Shown here in pieces: positions 43,185-51,996 of a DNA stretch of 64,000 nt (position 1 is its first letter; every line of letters begins with the position of its first letter). Made by a program: the position numbers and the translations under genes. This DNA is from Paenibacillus sp. FSL R5-0517. Lineage in GTDB: Bacteria; Bacillota; Bacilli; Paenibacillales; Paenibacillaceae. The notes under the pieces are model-generated. The model was not told where the DNA came from. It saw only the letters and a list, made by a program, of their open reading frames with translations, and made no database searches. The stretch is taken from NCBI RefSeq assembly GCF_037974355.1, contig NZ_CP150235.1, forward strand, positions 6,448,001 through 6,512,000, read 5' to 3'.

Positions 43185-44486
43185 ATGGAAAAACCTGCGC
43201 CGTTACCAAGTGAAGACTCCGAAGCCAGTCCGGATAAGACCCGTGCAGCTGTCGCAGAACAGCCCCCTGTCCGATATGTTCTCTTCCCTCGCAAAGGAGG
43301 ATGGTCATCCTTTCCCTATCCCGATATTGCTGCACTGCTGTCGATTGAGGGTGAGGTCTACTATGTCAGCAGTCTGACGCAAACAGAGGATGTACCTGCG
43401 GTGATCACTGTAATCTCCTTACCTGAAGCCGAGCAGCTATTGATGGAGCCACGTACTGTGGCAGTGGTTACTCATCCCTACTGGCTCATGGCTGCAGCTT
43501 CGCTGGAACCAGAGCTATGTATTGTCCTGCTCCCTGAGCCTGTCGGAGACGAAGCCTCTTCTCCCCTGTGGGAAAGCAGTATTTCCAAACTGGTGGGTAT
43601 CGCTGATCTGGTAGGTACATCCTCCGAAACACGATATATGAAGCTATTATTCCAAGGCGTACGCGCCATCTGGCTGGGAGGCGAAGATCCTTCACAAGCG
43701 GGTACGGTGCAAAAGGATAATCTCGAAGTCCCTCTCCGGGACTACGAACTGTTCTTCCTGCATGCGCTGCGGCAGATCCTGTCAGGCACTCCGGATAGCG
43801 TTACCCTGCTTCAATGCAGTGTACGTGCTGATTTCTATCGCCAGCTTCGAGCCAAAGCAGGGGCGCATGAGACCATATCCTTTTTGCTCGCAGCCTATGA
43901 GTACTTGCTTGAAGATTCTCGGGCCATCCAATCATTACAAGAGGCATTCACCCAAGCGGTCCTGAATGGTCGAAGTGATTGTGTGATCTCCCACTATCGC
44001 TTCCTGTCTGCCATCCATGCCCGGGCCGGACAATTGGAGGACGCCCTGCTGGTGTACGGGATTAGTGCATCCGACGAACAGGAACGACATCATTATGAAC
44101 AGTTATGTCGCTGGTTGGAGGCAGGAGAAGATCAACTTGTACGAGCGGAATTACTACGTATGAACGATGATTATGGAACCGCGCTGCGCACCCTGGACGA
44201 ACTTGGCGGAGAAACCGCGAGACATTGGAAATTCCGCATTTATCAGGAGACAGGTCGCGTGGAAGAGGCACTGGCGCTGGTTCATGCAGTCGATATTCAG
44301 GATGATGCCAGTCGCCGGGATTATCAGCAATTATCCGGAAGTGTGCTGGCCCTGCGAGGCGACAGACACGGGGCAGTCAGACATTTTCTCGAAACGGCAC
44401 TGGAGGATGAAGATGCGCTCGCCCGGATTGTCGAGCTGGAGTTGTTGGATCATGCCGTACAGCAATTGCTTGGGGAGGTGCCATGA
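43185..44486 (+). CDS. Unknown protein with helical-repeat (TPR-like) C-terminus, first gene of a glycosylation operon
   Basis: The 433-residue protein has an N-terminal alpha/beta part (about 28-180: VRYVLFPRKGGWSSFPYPDIAALLSIEGEVYYVSS, VAVVTHPYWLMAA, LVGIADLVGTSSET) that resembles a degenerate GT-B Rossmann half. A helical C-terminus of TPR-like pairs follows (about 200-430: SHYRFLSAIHARAGQLEDALLVYG, YQETGRVEEALALVH). GAGGTG precedes the ATG. It overlaps the next gene by 4 nt and so belongs to a four-gene operon with GT2, GT4 and a methyltransferase. I cannot assign a reaction; a scaffold or a non-classical glycosyltransferase is possible. Confidence 0.75.
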   Translation: MEKPAPLPSEDSEASPDKTRAAVAEQPPVRYVLFPRKGGWSSFPYPDIAALLSIEGEVYYVSSLTQTEDVPAVITVISLPEAEQLLMEPRTVAVVTHPYWLMAAASLEPELCIVLLPEPVGDEASSPLWESSISKLVGIADLVGTSSETRYMKLLFQGVRAIWLGGEDPSQAGTVQKDNLEVPLRDYELFFLHALRQILSGTPDSVTLLQCSVRADFYRQLRAKAGAHETISFLLAAYEYLLEDSRAIQSLQEAFTQAVLNGRSDCVISHYRFLSAIHARAGQLEDALLVYGISASDEQERHHYEQLCRWLEAGEDQLVRAELLRMNDDYGTALRTLDELGGETARHWKFRIYQETGRVEEALALVHAVDIQDDASRRDYQQLSGSVLALRGDRHGAVRHFLETALEDEDALARIVELELLDHAVQQLLGEVP

Positions 44487-45478
44487 TGCTGGACCCGAAG
44501 AAACGCAGGCAACAGTTGAATGGGCCGATGGTGCACAGGGATATCCGAACCGAAACCACTTACACGCCAACGGTAACAGTGGATCTGACACATACAGACG
44601 CATCGGGAGAAGGCGATCAGCCGCCGAATCATGCACATCCAGCGCAGAACATCCGAAGCCAGGTGCATCACTGGGGCGGTGAACAAGGTCAGGGTGAACA
44701 GGATGCTGCTGTATCACAAGAGGAAACGAGTGCATTCAAAGAGCCCTTCTCCATCCGTCGAGTTCGTAAAAGCAAAGGCAACAAGCTGACCGCCATGCTC
44801 CAGGTTCGCAATGAACGCGGCCGATACCTTGAAGAAGTATTGCATGATCTGAGTGAGTTCGTGGATGAGATCGTGATTGTAGACGATGCCAGCACAGACG
44901 GAACCCCGGAGCTATGCAAAGCCTATCCGAAGGTGGTCCGCCTGGAGGTATTGGAGAAACCGCTGTTCGCCGAGGAATGGCGACTTCGCAACACCTTATG
45001 GCAAGCGGCGGCGGGAACACGTCCCGACTGGTTGCTATCGGTTGATGCGGATGAGCTGTACAGCACAGAGGCCAAGAAAGCCATACGCACACTGATTAAT
45101 CAGGAATATGCAGACTGGTTTGCCTTCCGTTTCTATGATATGTGGGGTGGCCGAACCCATTATCGGGAAGATGATCTCTGGTGTCTGCACAAGCGGCATA
45201 CCGCTTCACTTGTACGTTATATGCCTGGATATCCTTATTTTTATCCACAACAGAATCATCATGTTCCCCGTCTTCCCTTGTCCTGCACCGTATTGCCCGG
45301 AGTCAGCACGGAATTGAAGGTTCAACATCTCGGCTGGGCAGGCAGTCTGGAGGACCGGGTGCGTAAATATTTGCGTTACAAGCGTATTGATCCCAGCGGT
45401 GAGTGGGGCAATCTTGCACATTACGAGTCGATTCTCGATCCAGAACCTCGGCTGATTCCCTGGAAGGAGGGACCGTGA
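44483..45478 (+). CDS. Family 2 glycosyltransferase
   Basis: The 331-residue protein has an N-terminal 90-residue low-complexity segment with many His, Gln and Thr. The GT-A domain starts at about residue 95: KLTAMLQVRNERGRYLEEVL, the nucleotide-binding EIVIVDDASTDGTPELC, and the metal-binding DWLLSVDADELYS. The later histidine-rich YFYPQQNHHVPRL and KVQHLGWAGSLEDRVRKYLRY are typical of enzymes of this group. It transfers a sugar from a nucleotide donor in the cytoplasm. It overlaps the previous gene by 4 nt and is 1 nt from the next, so coupling is tight. The acceptor is unknown. Confidence 0.85.
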   Translation: MMLDPKKRRQQLNGPMVHRDIRTETTYTPTVTVDLTHTDASGEGDQPPNHAHPAQNIRSQVHHWGGEQGQGEQDAAVSQEETSAFKEPFSIRRVRKSKGNKLTAMLQVRNERGRYLEEVLHDLSEFVDEIVIVDDASTDGTPELCKAYPKVVRLEVLEKPLFAEEWRLRNTLWQAAAGTRPDWLLSVDADELYSTEAKKAIRTLINQEYADWFAFRFYDMWGGRTHYREDDLWCLHKRHTASLVRYMPGYPYFYPQQNHHVPRLPLSCTVLPGVSTELKVQHLGWAGSLEDRVRKYLRYKRIDPSGEWGNLAHYESILDPEPRLIPWKEGP

Positions 45479-45479
45479 G

Positions 45480-47021
45480 ATGGGCGTGGTGAGTATTCTG
45501 ACGCATAGCTTCACCGACGGGTATAACCGGGAATTTGGTCGGGTATTCGGTGGTGGGCTGGAGCGTTATATCCTGGATCTGTGCAGTGTCATCCGCGGAC
45601 TCGGACATATTCCTGAGGTTCATCAACTGTCCTATTTTGAAGCATTCCAGACTCGGACGGAGCAGATTGACGTATTCGGTTATTCGTACGACATGGATAA
45701 TGTACCGGAAGCCTTTGATCGAATGGCAGCCGCGGCACGCGGCCCAGTGATCTATGCAAGCTGTCTGTGGCAGCCCATCACCTACAAACCGGGCAGTCTT
45801 GGCATCTGTCACGGCATTAACTGGGATCGTCCCGGACTGCCACTGGAGACCAAGCAACAAGTGGCAGAACATATTCAGCTCGCTCTAGATGGACTCGTGC
45901 GCATTGTATCCGTGGATTCCCATTTCCAGACCTTCTGCCGGGCTGCATGTACCTATACCGATCCAAGGCAGGTCGTCCTGATTCCCAATGCTGTGGATAC
46001 GTCCTATTTCACACCTGCCCCGCCAACACGAACCTTCGAGCAGGAACAGGAAGACGAATGGCTTGCCGCATGGAAGACCGATCTGGCGAGTCATGAGGAG
46101 AATGCCGGTGCAGTTATATCCGGGATGAAAGCTGTGGAAAGCAAGGTTGGACCGAGTGGTGATGGAGCATACAGTGGGAAGGCTAACGGAGATGGAGGTG
46201 GGGATACAGATAGCGATCAAGAACGAGATGAGAAGGGAGCGGTAGGTCACCATTTGGAGTTATCAAAGCTGGAAAAAGCCGAGGTAGTCGGCGGATCGTC
46301 TACGGTTGCTCGTCACCACCTGAATTCAACGGATTGGGCTACCGATATTGTAATATCAGCAGATGCTGATTATCAGGTTAATGTTCCGATTCAGGAACAG
46401 GTTGAACAGAAAACTATGGATATCCGCTTGACCCCTCCCCGCCCAATTCGCATTATATATCCGCGTCGCATCAGCATGGAACGGGGCATTATTCCCATGA
46501 TGCTGGCAGCAGATAAGCTGCTGGGGGCTTTTCCGGATCTGGAGATTGAATTTGCCGGGGAACTGGTTGAAGGCAGTACGGTCGGGAGAGCCTTTCGTTA
46601 TTGGCATCGTACTCATCCACATGCGGAGCGGATTACCCAGCGTACGTATGATTTCCGGGACATTCGGGAGGCCTACCATCAGGCAGATATCGCCGTAATT
46701 CCAACCGTGTTCTCGGAAGGTACCTCCTATGCCTGTCTGGAAGCGATGAGCTGTGGACTTCCGGTGATTGCCTCCAATGTCGGCGGATTGAATGATCTGA
46801 TTCAGGATGGTTTTAACGGGCTTTTGGTACCTCCTGGCGAGCAGGAATTAACCGCCGCCCTGGTACGTCTCGTACAGGATCGGGCCGAGCGGGAACGACT
46901 GGGAATCTATGCGCGCGAGACCGCACTGTCTTATGATCTTGCCAAGTGGCGGAGCCGGTGGAGCACGGTGTTGGAATCTTTTTTGGCAGAGACAGGATTA
47001 AAGGAGGGAATTCGGGGATGA
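45480..47021 (+). CDS. Family 4-type glycosyltransferase with a large central insertion
   Basis: The 513-residue GT-B enzyme has N-terminal features RVFGGGLERYILDLCSVIRGLGH and IVSVDSHFQTFCR...VVLIPNAVDTSYFTP. The C-terminal nucleotide-sugar site is VIPTVFSEGTSYACLEAMSCGLPVIASNVGGLNDLI, with the E-x7-E pattern usual for GT4. Between the halves (about residues 185-315) lies a roughly 130-residue insertion rich in Gly, Asp, Glu and Ser. Ordinary GT4 proteins are 350-420 residues. The start is 1 nt after the GT2 stop, and its own stop overlaps the methyltransferase start. It should extend a glycan begun by the neighbouring enzymes. Confidence 0.88.
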   Translation: MGVVSILTHSFTDGYNREFGRVFGGGLERYILDLCSVIRGLGHIPEVHQLSYFEAFQTRTEQIDVFGYSYDMDNVPEAFDRMAAAARGPVIYASCLWQPITYKPGSLGICHGINWDRPGLPLETKQQVAEHIQLALDGLVRIVSVDSHFQTFCRAACTYTDPRQVVLIPNAVDTSYFTPAPPTRTFEQEQEDEWLAAWKTDLASHEENAGAVISGMKAVESKVGPSGDGAYSGKANGDGGGDTDSDQERDEKGAVGHHLELSKLEKAEVVGGSSTVARHHLNSTDWATDIVISADADYQVNVPIQEQVEQKTMDIRLTPPRPIRIIYPRRISMERGIIPMMLAADKLLGAFPDLEIEFAGELVEGSTVGRAFRYWHRTHPHAERITQRTYDFRDIREAYHQADIAVIPTVFSEGTSYACLEAMSCGLPVIASNVGGLNDLIQDGFNGLLVPPGEQELTAALVRLVQDRAERERLGIYARETALSYDLAKWRSRWSTVLESFLAETGLKEGIRG

Positions 47022-47689
47022 TGGATACGCCCAAGGCAACGGAATTCATGGAATCAAGATACATTAGGCAAAGTGACCCTAAAACGGACACATTGGTCTT
47101 CCCCCTGCATCCGGCATGGTGGAGCCGTCCCTACGAATATGAATGGGCCCGGCGGTTTGCACGTCCAGACGATGTGGTCCTTGATGCAGCCTGCGGCATC
47201 TCCCATCCGTTCAAATTCTGGCTTGCCGAACACTGCCGCGAGGTTCACGCCTGTGATTGGGATGAACGCATTTTGTCTGAAGAGGCGATACGACTGGATA
47301 TCGCTTCTGATTTTGGCGAGCTGGCCGCTCAGGATCTGCCGGAATCCACGCTCGTCCGATTGCACCGTGCAAAGGCCAATCTGGCCCAGCTTCCATACGA
47401 GTCGGGTAAATTTGATCGGGTGTTCTGTATCTCTGTCCTGGAGCATCTGGATACGGGCACAATGCTGCGAGCGTTTCGTGAGTTCGCCCGCGTGCTGAAG
47501 CCAAACGGACAGCTGATCGCTACCTTCGATGTACCCGAGATGCGCCCTGATCTGCTGGAGACAATCATGGCCGTTACCGGACTAAACATTAAGGATAAGC
47601 TGAATGTGGAAGAGCCGGACGATGCGATCTGGTCTGACATGTACGGCGCGCCGATTCGCTGTTTTCGAGCGGTGATATGCAAAGGTTAA
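47018..47689 (+). CDS. SAM-dependent methyltransferase (class I)
   Basis: The start at ATG 47018 overlaps the GT4 stop (ATGA) and follows AAGGAGGG; the 223-residue product is a class I methyltransferase. The SAM-binding strand is VVLDAACGISHPFKFWLAEHC, with acidic HACDWDERIL after it, then FDRVFCISVLEHLDTGTMLRAFREFARVLKPNGQLIATFD (motifs IV-VI). It is the last gene of the operon, so it may methylate a terminal sugar and cap the chain. A terminator follows immediately. Confidence 0.87.
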   Translation: MMDTPKATEFMESRYIRQSDPKTDTLVFPLHPAWWSRPYEYEWARRFARPDDVVLDAACGISHPFKFWLAEHCREVHACDWDERILSEEAIRLDIASDFGELAAQDLPESTLVRLHRAKANLAQLPYESGKFDRVFCISVLEHLDTGTMLRAFREFARVLKPNGQLIATFDVPEMRPDLLETIMAVTGLNIKDKLNVEEPDDAIWSDMYGAPIRCFRAVICKG

Positions 47690-47704
47690 GGCACCGATCT
47701 ATTG

Positions 47705-47763
47705 GCAACGGAACCATGCACGGTTCGGGGAATGCTCCGAAGACCGGTAGCTCCGTTGCTTTT
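47705..47763 (+). terminator. Rho-independent terminator of the plus-strand glycosylation operon
   Basis: GCAACGGA (47705-47712) pairs with TCCGTTGC (47752-47759), followed by TTTT; inner ACCGT/ACGGT-type pairing is possible. It lies 16 nt after the methyltransferase stop. Confidence 0.7.
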
Positions 47764-47907
47764 GCACTTTCAATCGGAGATGGATTGAGAAAAAGATCGG
47801 GGTTACAGATTGGGGGGTGGGACTGGGATTTAGGGACTATGGATTAGAAATTAAAATTAGAAGTTAGATGCTTAGATGTTAGATAACAGATAAAAGATAA
47901 CGATAAA

Positions 47908-47942
47908 GATAAGTGATAAGTGATAAGTGATAAGTGATAAGT
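47908..47942. repeat. Five tandem copies of a 7-bp unit
   Basis: GATAAGT is repeated exactly five times just after the stop of the minus-strand glycosyltransferase at 47947. The preceding 47840-47907 is related GATAA/TTAGA simple sequence. It is prone to slippage; no function is evident. Confidence 0.9.
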
Positions 47943-47946
47943 GAAA

Positions 47947-49986
47947 TTATAGGTGTACCAGTAAAATGTTGCACTGGTTGGTATACGCATCGGCAGAGGC
48001 TGCGCCGGGTGCTGTCAGGCGCAGCAGGATGTGCAGGCCCGGCGGAATGGTCGTCGCCGGGCGACCTGTGGCGGCAGATTGCCGCGCAGTGAGTTGGGCC
48101 GATTCGGCCCATTCACGTGCCAGGTTCTGCCGCCCGGCGAGCAGCGCGAGCGTGCCCGCAAGGAGTGCGTGAGCGACGCGCTCCGGGGTGGGCACCGCGT
48201 CCGTGCGGGGCTGCTGCGCGCCGTCAGGCGTGCCGCATAGCGCAAGCAGCCCTTCGCGGACGCCCGCGGGTGCGCGCAGCAACCCGCAGCGTGCCGCAGG
48301 CGGAAGCGCTGCGAGCAACGCCAGCGCGCCGCGGGGCGGCAGGGCTTGCAGCAGGCGCAGCCATGCGGCCCAGGCGCCCACGCCGGCGAGCGCTTGCGCC
48401 GCTGCGAGCACGCAAGCCGCAGGCGCGGCAGAGCCGCCGGGCGTTGCATCGCCGGGCGGGCTAGACGCCATGCCGCTGCTGCGAGCCATGGCCCCGCGCT
48501 GCAGCAGCGCCTCGGCGGTGTCGGCCGCAGCGGGCAGCCCAGCCTGCTGGCGAGCTGCCGCTCGGGCGTTGCGCCTGCCGGGCTGCTTGTGGCCTAGCGC
48601 CCACAGCGCCAGGGCCGCCTCTGGCCCGTGCTGCGCATGCACCGCCCAGGGCTGCAAAGCCGCCCGAGCGGCAGCGTCCTCGCCCAGCTGGGCGAGCGCA
48701 AGCCCGGCGGCCAGCGGCTGTGCCCGCAGCGGGCCCGCAAGCGCCGCCGCATGGCGCAGCAGCCACTCCGGCCGATGCGCAGCCAGCGCGGCCGCGATCA
48801 GTGCTTGCCATGCCGCAGGCGGCAAGCTTACCCGGGCGGCTACGCCTGCGATTGCGTGTGGCCGCCCAGTGGCAGCGGCCAGCAACAACAGCCGCTGCCA
48901 TGCAGGCAAGCTGCCGGGTTGCACGTCCAGCGCCGCCGTGTATGCCGCTTCTGCCTCTGCCCAGCGGCCAGCCCGCTCATGTGCCATTCCTTCCAGCGTC
49001 AGGCTTCGGTAGGTTCCAGCACCAGAGACGGATGTATATCTGCTGGCTGTGGAAGCAGCCAATTTAGCCTGTTTTAACCAGTCCAGGGCCACGTCCTCTC
49101 TTCCTTGATCCAGTTCAAGTACAGCACCAAGTTCCAACAAATCCGGAAAATCCTCATACACCGGCGCCCACGCTTCCACCACAGCAAGCGCGCGTTCCGG
49201 GCTGCCAATCTCTCGCCAGGCGTAAGCCGTTTTCAGCACCAGATCCGAGTGATATCCACAATCCGGCATAAGCTGCGCTAATAAGGGCTGTAACAACCGG
49301 AGTGCTTCATCATACTTCGCTTGCTGAAACCATTCGGCAGCCAGAGCATATAACAACTCCGGTTGATTTCCCTCCTGATTCAACGCGGAACGGATCAACT
49401 GCATGTTGCGTACACCTTTATTTTTGGCATTAATCACCTGCTCCAGATATCCGTAATGCATGACCTCAAGTCCAGAATGAAGTACGCCTTGCGGAGCGAG
49501 TGCCATGATCGAAGAAGCAATCTCTTCGTGAATTCTGCCCTGAAAAGCAATTCGGGAATCATTACGGAACAATCGACATACCGCATCCGTCACGCGCTCT
49601 TCACCGGACACACCCAGCAGACTCGTGACCTGTATCCAATATCCCCATACGTCGTCTCTGCTTGCTGCTAACAACTGCACGAGTTCTGCCTTCATCTGCT
49701 TGGTCTGTACCCATACCTCATCTGCATCAAGCACCAGAATCCACGGTTTCGTAGCTGCGGCCAGCGACAGATTACGGGCTTTACTGAAGTCACCCTTCCA
49801 TTCCGAGTGGATGACAACGGCACCATGGAGACGTGCAATTTCAGGTGTATCATCTACCGAGCCTGTGTCCACAACGATGATCTCATCCACAACATCCCTG
49901 ACTGTATTCAAGCACCGCTGGAGTGACCTCGCTTCATCCTTCACGATCATGCACAAGCTAATCTCCGACCCCACATTCTCCACCAT
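47947..49986 (-). CDS. SunS-like GT2-TPR glycosyltransferase with Ala-rich, GC-rich tail
   Basis: The 679-residue protein starts with a GT-A domain (SLCMIVKDEARSLQRCLNTV, EIIVVDTGSVDDTPEIA, WILVLDADEVW, FQGRIHEEI, HYGY) like that of SunS and related peptide glycosyltransferases. TPR-like helices follow (about 210-340). From about residue 340 to 665 (47990-48970) the sequence is strongly Ala/Leu/Arg-rich and its DNA is roughly three-quarters GC, unlike everything around it. GGTGAGGG precedes the ATG. It is the third glycosyltransferase of a minus-strand set downstream of the repeat protein gene, 21 nt after its neighbour. Confidence 0.82.
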   Translation of the reverse strand: MVENVGSEISLCMIVKDEARSLQRCLNTVRDVVDEIIVVDTGSVDDTPEIARLHGAVVIHSEWKGDFSKARNLSLAAATKPWILVLDADEVWVQTKQMKAELVQLLAASRDDVWGYWIQVTSLLGVSGEERVTDAVCRLFRNDSRIAFQGRIHEEIASSIMALAPQGVLHSGLEVMHYGYLEQVINAKNKGVRNMQLIRSALNQEGNQPELLYALAAEWFQQAKYDEALRLLQPLLAQLMPDCGYHSDLVLKTAYAWREIGSPERALAVVEAWAPVYEDFPDLLELGAVLELDQGREDVALDWLKQAKLAASTASRYTSVSGAGTYRSLTLEGMAHERAGRWAEAEAAYTAALDVQPGSLPAWQRLLLLAAATGRPHAIAGVAARVSLPPAAWQALIAAALAAHRPEWLLRHAAALAGPLRAQPLAAGLALAQLGEDAAARAALQPWAVHAQHGPEAALALWALGHKQPGRRNARAAARQQAGLPAAADTAEALLQRGAMARSSGMASSPPGDATPGGSAAPAACVLAAAQALAGVGAWAAWLRLLQALPPRGALALLAALPPAARCGLLRAPAGVREGLLALCGTPDGAQQPRTDAVPTPERVAHALLAGTLALLAGRQNLAREWAESAQLTARQSAATGRPATTIPPGLHILLRLTAPGAASADAYTNQCNILLVHL

Positions 49987-50007
49987 CCCTCACCTACCTG
50001 ATCCCTC

Positions 50008-51996
50008 TCAGCTCTCAAACCCGTCCGCTCCCGGTAACTCCAGCCGAATATGCTGAACGACAGGCCAACAACGATGCCGCTGTCCATCTACAGGCTGTGC
50101 GAATACGTCCAGATGATGATCCGCAGCACTGACCAATCCTTTCACCAGCCAACTGGTTCCCATCAGCGTATCCAAAGATCCAGGGAATGGCCCCTTTTCT
50201 TCCCCTTTGCCCCTACCCATCTCCTTCTCGCTCCTCTTCCTTTCCTCTTTCTCCTTCTCTCCTACACGAGCGCTCTCTTCTGACGATACCCCTTCTACGG
50301 ACAATTGCTGTTGGCACATCTGAATCAGGCTATGCAGCTCTTTCCATCGTCCTGACTGTACACACCCTTCCATCATCAGTCCAAAAGCCTGCCATCCATC
50401 GTACTCTGCTCCTGCAACTGTTCCGTCCATGCTGGAGTCCATGCCCTTCTTCGTTGTCGCTCTCAGACCCAAGGTTCGCCCTGTCTGTACAGCAATTTCT
50501 TCATTGTTAGTTACTGCTTCACCCATCTGCGAACTACGCTTCAACCATAACGTTAATGGATCATCTCCGCTAACTTCCTTCCCCTCGATCCACTCCAAAC
50601 GTTCGAGCCATCGGGCAGATGAGGCGGCGAGCAACCCTTTTTTGCGCCTCACAGGTTCCAGTTTCAGACGCGCCTTGTTCCATCTGCCTTGCTGGATTTG
50701 GAGCATCGCCTCCGCTACGGATAAACGCTCCCTCATCGCTCCGTTGGGTTGTGACGACACACCAGGTAATAATTGCAGGGCCGCATCATAACAACGGGAT
50801 TGCTCCAGAATGCCCAATACTTTGTGTATAGCCTCTTCTGAACTGAGTGCAAAACGTTCCCTCACTAGCTCTGGAATCTGATGTTGCTGACCAGAAACTC
50901 GCATAATACGGAATATCCGATAGAGTGGCGGCAGCAGACTGGATTTGGCGCGCACCGCTTCCACGTAAGCATCCACTGCACCCTCCAGATCGGCCCTTCC
51001 TTCCAGTAATCGCCCTAACGTATACCACGTCTGATAGGTTCCGATGCCTTCTTCCGTATGGTATATGGGCGGAGGCGGACCCATGCGAATAGCTTCACGT
51101 AGCGCATACTCTGCCCGATCTGTATCCCCCAATGCGTCTGCACATACCCCGCGATGGTGCATGAGATCCGTGTACTCTGGGAAGAGTTCAAGCGCAGCAC
51201 CAATGCGATCCAAGGCCTCCTGCCAGCGATTCAGATGCTGAAGACAACGAACTTCATATTTGAACAGCAGATGCGCGTAACTGGTCACCGCAGGATCAAT
51301 CCCCATCCGAGCTACACCAAACGTCTCCAATGCCCGCTCCGCTTCCCCTACACGCAGATACTCGACCCCCAGATTATAGTGATGGAACGGCTGATCCGGT
51401 TCTTCTTCCACTGCCTGTTCCAGCAGGCGAACATTGCGGTTCACCTTATCTTTGCGCTCCACAATTGCCGTCTGATACCCATAATGATGGATGATCATGT
51501 CCGTTACATGAAATGCAGCTTCAGGGTTAACCCGACAGATCGCCGCCGCAATCTGCTCATGAATTCGACCTTCAAACCGATGACCCGGAGCATTGCGGAA
51601 GAGACGCAGCACCGGATTCACAGTAGCCCCCTGCTGACCTGTACCTGTATAGTTATGAATGTTTAAAAACAATCCGTCACATCCGCTGACCGCCGTCCAG
51701 CTTCTGATCTGCTCCCGCGCAGCTCTATCGAGCGTCTCGTCCGCATCAAGGAAAAGAATCCAGTCGCCGGAAGCCTGCTCCAGGCCAGCATTCCGTGCTG
51801 CGGCAAAGTCATCGCACCACTCAAAGGGCACCACCATCGCGCCATACTGACGCGCAATCTCTGCGCTACGATCCGACGAACCGGTGTCCACTACGATCAC
51901 TTCATCCACCGCTCCTTGGACACTGGCAAGACAATGAGGCAGTAACTCTTCCTCATCCTTCACGATCATGCATAAGGAAATTCGTTCCGCTCGCAA
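50008..51996 (-). CDS. SunS-like GT2-TPR glycosyltransferase
   Basis: TTG 51996 is favoured as the start because AAAGGAGGAATC lies 8 nt before it; ATG codons upstream lack one. The about 662-residue protein has the GT-A signature RISLCMIVKDEEELLPHCLASV, EVIVVDTGSSDRSAEIA, DWILFLDADETLDRAA, FEGRIHEQIAAAI and HHYGYQT. TPR units (FHHYNLGVEYLRVGEAERALETF, FPEYTDLMHHRGVCADALGDTDRAEYAL) and a longer helical region follow. A Lys/Glu-rich stretch lies near residue 600. It overlaps the previous glycosyltransferase by 44 nt. It probably glycosylates a protein acceptor, by analogy with SunS. Confidence 0.85.
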   Translation of the reverse strand: MRAERISLCMIVKDEEELLPHCLASVQGAVDEVIVVDTGSSDRSAEIARQYGAMVVPFEWCDDFAAARNAGLEQASGDWILFLDADETLDRAAREQIRSWTAVSGCDGLFLNIHNYTGTGQQGATVNPVLRLFRNAPGHRFEGRIHEQIAAAICRVNPEAAFHVTDMIIHHYGYQTAIVERKDKVNRNVRLLEQAVEEEPDQPFHHYNLGVEYLRVGEAERALETFGVARMGIDPAVTSYAHLLFKYEVRCLQHLNRWQEALDRIGAALELFPEYTDLMHHRGVCADALGDTDRAEYALREAIRMGPPPPIYHTEEGIGTYQTWYTLGRLLEGRADLEGAVDAYVEAVRAKSSLLPPLYRIFRIMRVSGQQHQIPELVRERFALSSEEAIHKVLGILEQSRCYDAALQLLPGVSSQPNGAMRERLSVAEAMLQIQQGRWNKARLKLEPVRRKKGLLAASSARWLERLEWIEGKEVSGDDPLTLWLKRSSQMGEAVTNNEEIAVQTGRTLGLRATTKKGMDSSMDGTVAGAEYDGWQAFGLMMEGCVQSGRWKELHSLIQMCQQQLSVEGVSSEESARVGEKEKEERKRSEKEMGRGKGEEKGPFPGSLDTLMGTSWLVKGLVSAADHHLDVFAQPVDGQRHRCWPVVQHIRLELPGADGFES

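Noticed and set aside
47908-47942. Possible CRISPR array
   Set aside because: The 7-bp units are contiguous without spacers, so this is a simple tandem repeat.
48188-49012. Long plus-strand frames in the GC-rich tail of the glycosyltransferase
   Set aside because: High GC lowers stop-codon frequency, so several overlapping frames are open. Only the minus-strand frame joins a recognisable GT2 domain.
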